Below are positions 61,683 through 64,000 of a stretch of DNA of 64,000 nucleotides, piece after piece (within the stretch, counting starts at the first letter, position 1; each line of letters opens with the position of its first letter). The notes beneath the pieces are model-generated. The model worked only from the letters and a program-made list of their open reading frames with translations. It searched no databases and was not told where the DNA came from. The DNA comes from VXYK01 sp965221585 (GTDB lineage: Bacteria; Actinomycetota; Acidimicrobiia; Acidimicrobiales; Aldehydirespiratoraceae), in contig OZ244898.1 of NCBI GenBank assembly GCA_965221585.1, forward strand, positions 1,736,001-1,800,000, read 5' to 3'. Made by a program: the position numbers and the translations under genes.

Positions 61683-61700
61683 GGTTAGCGGCCGTTAACC
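61683..61700. promoter_or_regulatory. Interrupted palindrome upstream of moxR
   Basis: GGTTA...TAACC arms flank a near-symmetric GCGGCCGT centre, 11 bases before the moxR start codon. It is a possible operator. Two mismatches in the core weaken it. Confidence 0.3.
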
Positions 61701-61751
61701 GCGCTGCTCGTATCGTTTTCCGCTCTAGTCAGACCGGGAGTCAGGGGCGAG

Positions 61752-63005
61752 TCAGGGGCGTACGTGGCCCTCGCCGCGGACCACGTACTTGCAGGTTGTC
61801 AACTGTTCGAGGCCCATCGGACCGCGGGCATGGAGCTTCTGGGTCGAAATACCGATCTCAGCGCCGAAACCGAACTCCTCACCGTCGACGAAACGGGTCG
61901 ATGCGTTGACCAGGACCGCCGCGGCGTCGACTTCCCGGGCGAACCGATCGGCGGCCCGGACATCGTTGGTGATGATCGCCTCGCTGTGTCCCGTTGAAGT
62001 CTCACTCACATGGGCGATGGCCTCGTCGAGATCGCCGACAACCTTGACGCTCATCTTCATGTCCAGGTACTCGGTCGCGAAGTCCGCGGGCTCAGCCGCA
62101 CCGATCGAACCGTTGATCCGGCGCGACTCCTCGTCACCGACCAACTCGACGCCTTCGAGCGAGACGACCATCCGCTCCAGGAATTCCGGGGCAACATCGC
62201 GGTGGACGACGAGAGACTCCGCGGCGTTGCAGACTCCCGTTCGTTGCGTCTTGGCGTTGACCAGGATCTCGAGCGCCATGTCGAGGTCGGCTGCGGCGTC
62301 CACATAGACGTGGCAGTTGCCGGCCCCGTCGATGATGTAGGGCACCGTGGCGTTCTCGAGGATCGACCGGATCAACGAAGGACCGCCACGGGGGATCAGA
62401 CAGTCGATGTAGTCGTTCTGCTGCATGAACTCCACCGCGGCCTCACGACGCGTGTCGTCGACGACCACCAAGGCGTCGGCCGGCAACCCCGCTTTCTCCA
62501 GCGCCTCACGCAACACGGCCGCGATCGCCAGATTCGAATTGATCGCAGACGACGATCCACGCAGGAATGCGGCGTTACCAGACTTGAGGCAGAGGCCGAA
62601 GGCGTCGCTGGTGACATTCGGGCGGCTCTCGTAGATGATCGCCACGACACCGAGCGGGACGTGCACCCGTTCAATGCGCAGCCCGTTGGGCCGCACCCAG
62701 CCGTCACTGATCCGGGAGACGGGATCAGCGAGCGACGCCACCTTCACCAGACCGTTGGCCATCGCCTCGATGCGAGAATTGTCCAGGCGCAGGCGGTCCA
62801 CGAGCGGCGAAGCCATCCCCTCGCTGATCGCCCCTGTCACATCCACCTCGTTGGCCTCCAACACCGCCTGCGCGTTCGCCACAAGCAGGTCGGCCCCGGC
62901 ATGCAGGGCGGCGTCCTTCTCCTCGGTGCTGGCAACGGCCAGGGCGCGAGACGCTGTTTTGGCGCGCGCCGCGAGTTCTGGGATGGGAGTGGTTCGACCG
63001 GTCAC
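61752..63005 (-). CDS. proA: Glutamate-5-semialdehyde dehydrogenase (gamma-glutamyl phosphate reductase)
   Basis: This 417-residue enzyme reduces glutamyl-5-phosphate in proline synthesis. RTGVCNAAESL contains the catalytic Cys, and the NAD(P) fold has VIYESRPNVTSDAFGLCLKS. It starts at GTG. Length is as in other bacteria. It is divergent from murJ. No proB is visible in the window. Confidence 0.93.
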   Translation of the reverse strand: MTGRTTPIPELAARAKTASRALAVASTEEKDAALHAGADLLVANAQAVLEANEVDVTGAISEGMASPLVDRLRLDNSRIEAMANGLVKVASLADPVSRISDGWVRPNGLRIERVHVPLGVVAIIYESRPNVTSDAFGLCLKSGNAAFLRGSSSAINSNLAIAAVLREALEKAGLPADALVVVDDTRREAAVEFMQQNDYIDCLIPRGGPSLIRSILENATVPYIIDGAGNCHVYVDAAADLDMALEILVNAKTQRTGVCNAAESLVVHRDVAPEFLERMVVSLEGVELVGDEESRRINGSIGAAEPADFATEYLDMKMSVKVVGDLDEAIAHVSETSTGHSEAIITNDVRAADRFAREVDAAAVLVNASTRFVDGEEFGFGAEIGISTQKLHARGPMGLEQLTTCKYVVRGEGHVRP

Positions 63006-63082
63006 GGTCTCAGCGTACCGGACCAGCGCAGTAGTCTTGACAGGAGTCGGGGCAGTTCAATCGGTGAAAGGGACCAACTGGA

Positions 63083-64000
63083 GTGTCGGCACCGAAACGA
63101 AACGGGTCTGTACTGGTCGCTCTGGGGATCGGCATTTCGCGGGCGTCGGGACTGCTGCGCGAACTGGTGGCGAGCCGGGTGTTCGGCCTAGGCCTCGCTG
63201 CTGACGCCTTCTCGGCCGCGTCGCAGATCCCCAACATGCTGCAGAACCTGCTCGGAGAGGGCGTTCTCTCCGCATCGTTCGTACCCGTCTACAGCAAACT
63301 CCTCGACGACGAGGACCCCAAGGAGTCCAGCCGGGTCGCAGGGGCGGTCGGGGCGCTGCTTTTGGCGATCACCGGGATCTGCGTGGGCGTCTTCGTTCTT
63401 GCTGCCAGGCCGATCACATCGGTTCTGGCATTCGGTCTCAGCGGCGAGAAGTTCGAGATCGTCGTGGACCTCGTCCAGATCATGTCGTTGGGAATGGGCT
63501 TCCTGGTCATGTCGGCTTGGTGCCTCGGCGTGCTCAACAGCCATCGTCGCTTCTTTCTTCCCTACGCAGCGCCGGTCATCTGGAACGCCTGCCAGATCGT
63601 CGCCCTGTACCTGATGTGGGCTCGCGACTGGGACCTGGTCGATGCGGCCCGGGGCCTGGCCGTAGCGGTCACCGTCGGTGCGCTGTTGCAGCTGTTGATC
63701 CAACTGCCGACCGTGCTGCGCCTGGCCCGACATATCAGGTTCCGGCCCGACACACGAGACCCGTCGGTGAAAGAGATCCGGCGACGCTTCGTGCCTGCAC
63801 TGCTCGGGCGCGGCGTCGTGCAGGTCTCGGCCTACCTGGACCTGATGCTGGCCACGCTGTTGGCGACCGGCGCGATCGCCGCGTTGATCAAGGCGCAACT
63901 GTTGTACACGCTCCCAGTCAGCCTCTTCGCAATGAGCGTCGCCGCAGCGGAGCTGCCGGAGCTGTCACGGCTCTCCGGTGACCCGCTGAGACTGGCATCC
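63083..64000 (+). CDS. murJ: MurJ-like lipid II flippase, N-terminal part (3' end outside window)
   Basis: GTG 63083 opens a frame of 306 codons that remains open to the window edge. Family motifs are SRASGLLRELVASRVFGLG, ADAFSAASQIPNMLQNLLGEGVLSASFVPVY in part, and repeated amphipathic and hydrophobic helices. MurJ flips lipid II across the membrane for cell-wall synthesis. The N-terminal signature and open frame make the call firm despite truncation. Confidence 0.92.
   Translation, partial: MSAPKRNGSVLVALGIGISRASGLLRELVASRVFGLGLAADAFSAASQIPNMLQNLLGEGVLSASFVPVYSKLLDDEDPKESSRVAGAVGALLLAITGICVGVFVLAARPITSVLAFGLSGEKFEIVVDLVQIMSLGMGFLVMSAWCLGVLNSHRRFFLPYAAPVIWNACQIVALYLMWARDWDLVDAARGLAVAVTVGALLQLLIQLPTVLRLARHIRFRPDTRDPSVKEIRRRFVPALLGRGVVQVSAYLDLMLATLLATGAIAALIKAQLLYTLPVSLFAMSVAAAELPELSRLSGDPLRLAS

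Noticed and set aside
1..64000. CRISPR array, insertion sequence, prophage or replication origin
   Set aside because: No regularly spaced short repeats, transposase, phage structural gene or DnaA-box cluster was seen. The only tandem repeat is the 92-94 bp family near lepA.

Overview
The window is about 64 kb of high-GC, densely packed bacterial chromosome. The gene content is actinobacterial: a BldD-like regulator next to dnaJ and hrcA, a class II DAHP synthase, two F420-type luciferase-like oxidoreductases, a PAC2-family protein, rsfS-nadD with a LytR_C protein between them, and proA beside murJ. Several phytanoyl-CoA dioxygenase-like (PhyH) proteins, SDRs and a sterol-reductase-like membrane protein fit an environmental, probably aquatic, member of the Acidimicrobiia. 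That assignment is inference from gene families, not a phylogenetic result. There is no rRNA, transposase, integrase, CRISPR array or prophage in view.

Region 1 (1-16 kb) is accessory metabolism. It holds a glycosyltransferase tail, a GT39-like membrane protein, SDRs, PhyH dioxygenases, a TauE exporter, a coupled enoyl-CoA hydratase and dienoyl-CoA-reductase-like pair, a sugar isomerase-like plus GST-like pair, an ERG4/ERG24-family sterol-reductase-like protein, two consecutive lipoproteins (double Cache domain and SodC), and a PIG-L deacetylase. It ends in sparsely coding DNA with an orphan BRCT domain. Region 2 (15.8-20.7 kb) lies between a complete tRNA-Pro(GGG) and a 44-bp duplicate of that tRNA's 3' half. 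This is the footprint of site-specific integration. It holds a class II aldolase-like protein, a PhyH protein and a one-polypeptide sensor kinase, receiver and DNA-binding protein.

Region 3 (20.7-36.6 kb) is mostly housekeeping: a SpoIIE-type phosphatase, Der GTPase with its DUF512 radical-SAM partner, a membrane pseudokinase with a LysM protein, a BldD-like regulator with DnaJ and HrcA, LepA, rpsT, holA, a FolP-like protein and comEA-comEC. Two intergenic sites share a GC-rich repeat family. Region 4 (36.7-45 kb) is an alpha-galactoside system: ABC ATPase, two permeases, a binding protein, a GH4 alpha-galactosidase, a LacI regulator and galactokinase. A strong double palindrome lies in the divergent melA/lacI promoter region.

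Region 5 (45-64 kb) mixes core genes (thioredoxin, PAC2, tRNA-Ala, rsfS, nadD, an RpoD-like sigma factor, DAHP synthase, proA, murJ) with a TetR-controlled catabolic cluster (luciferase-like oxidoreductase, two SDRs, an APH-like kinase) and a CoxE/MoxR pair. Many neighbouring genes overlap by 1 or 4 bases (ATGA or GTGA), so translational coupling is common. GTG starts are frequent.
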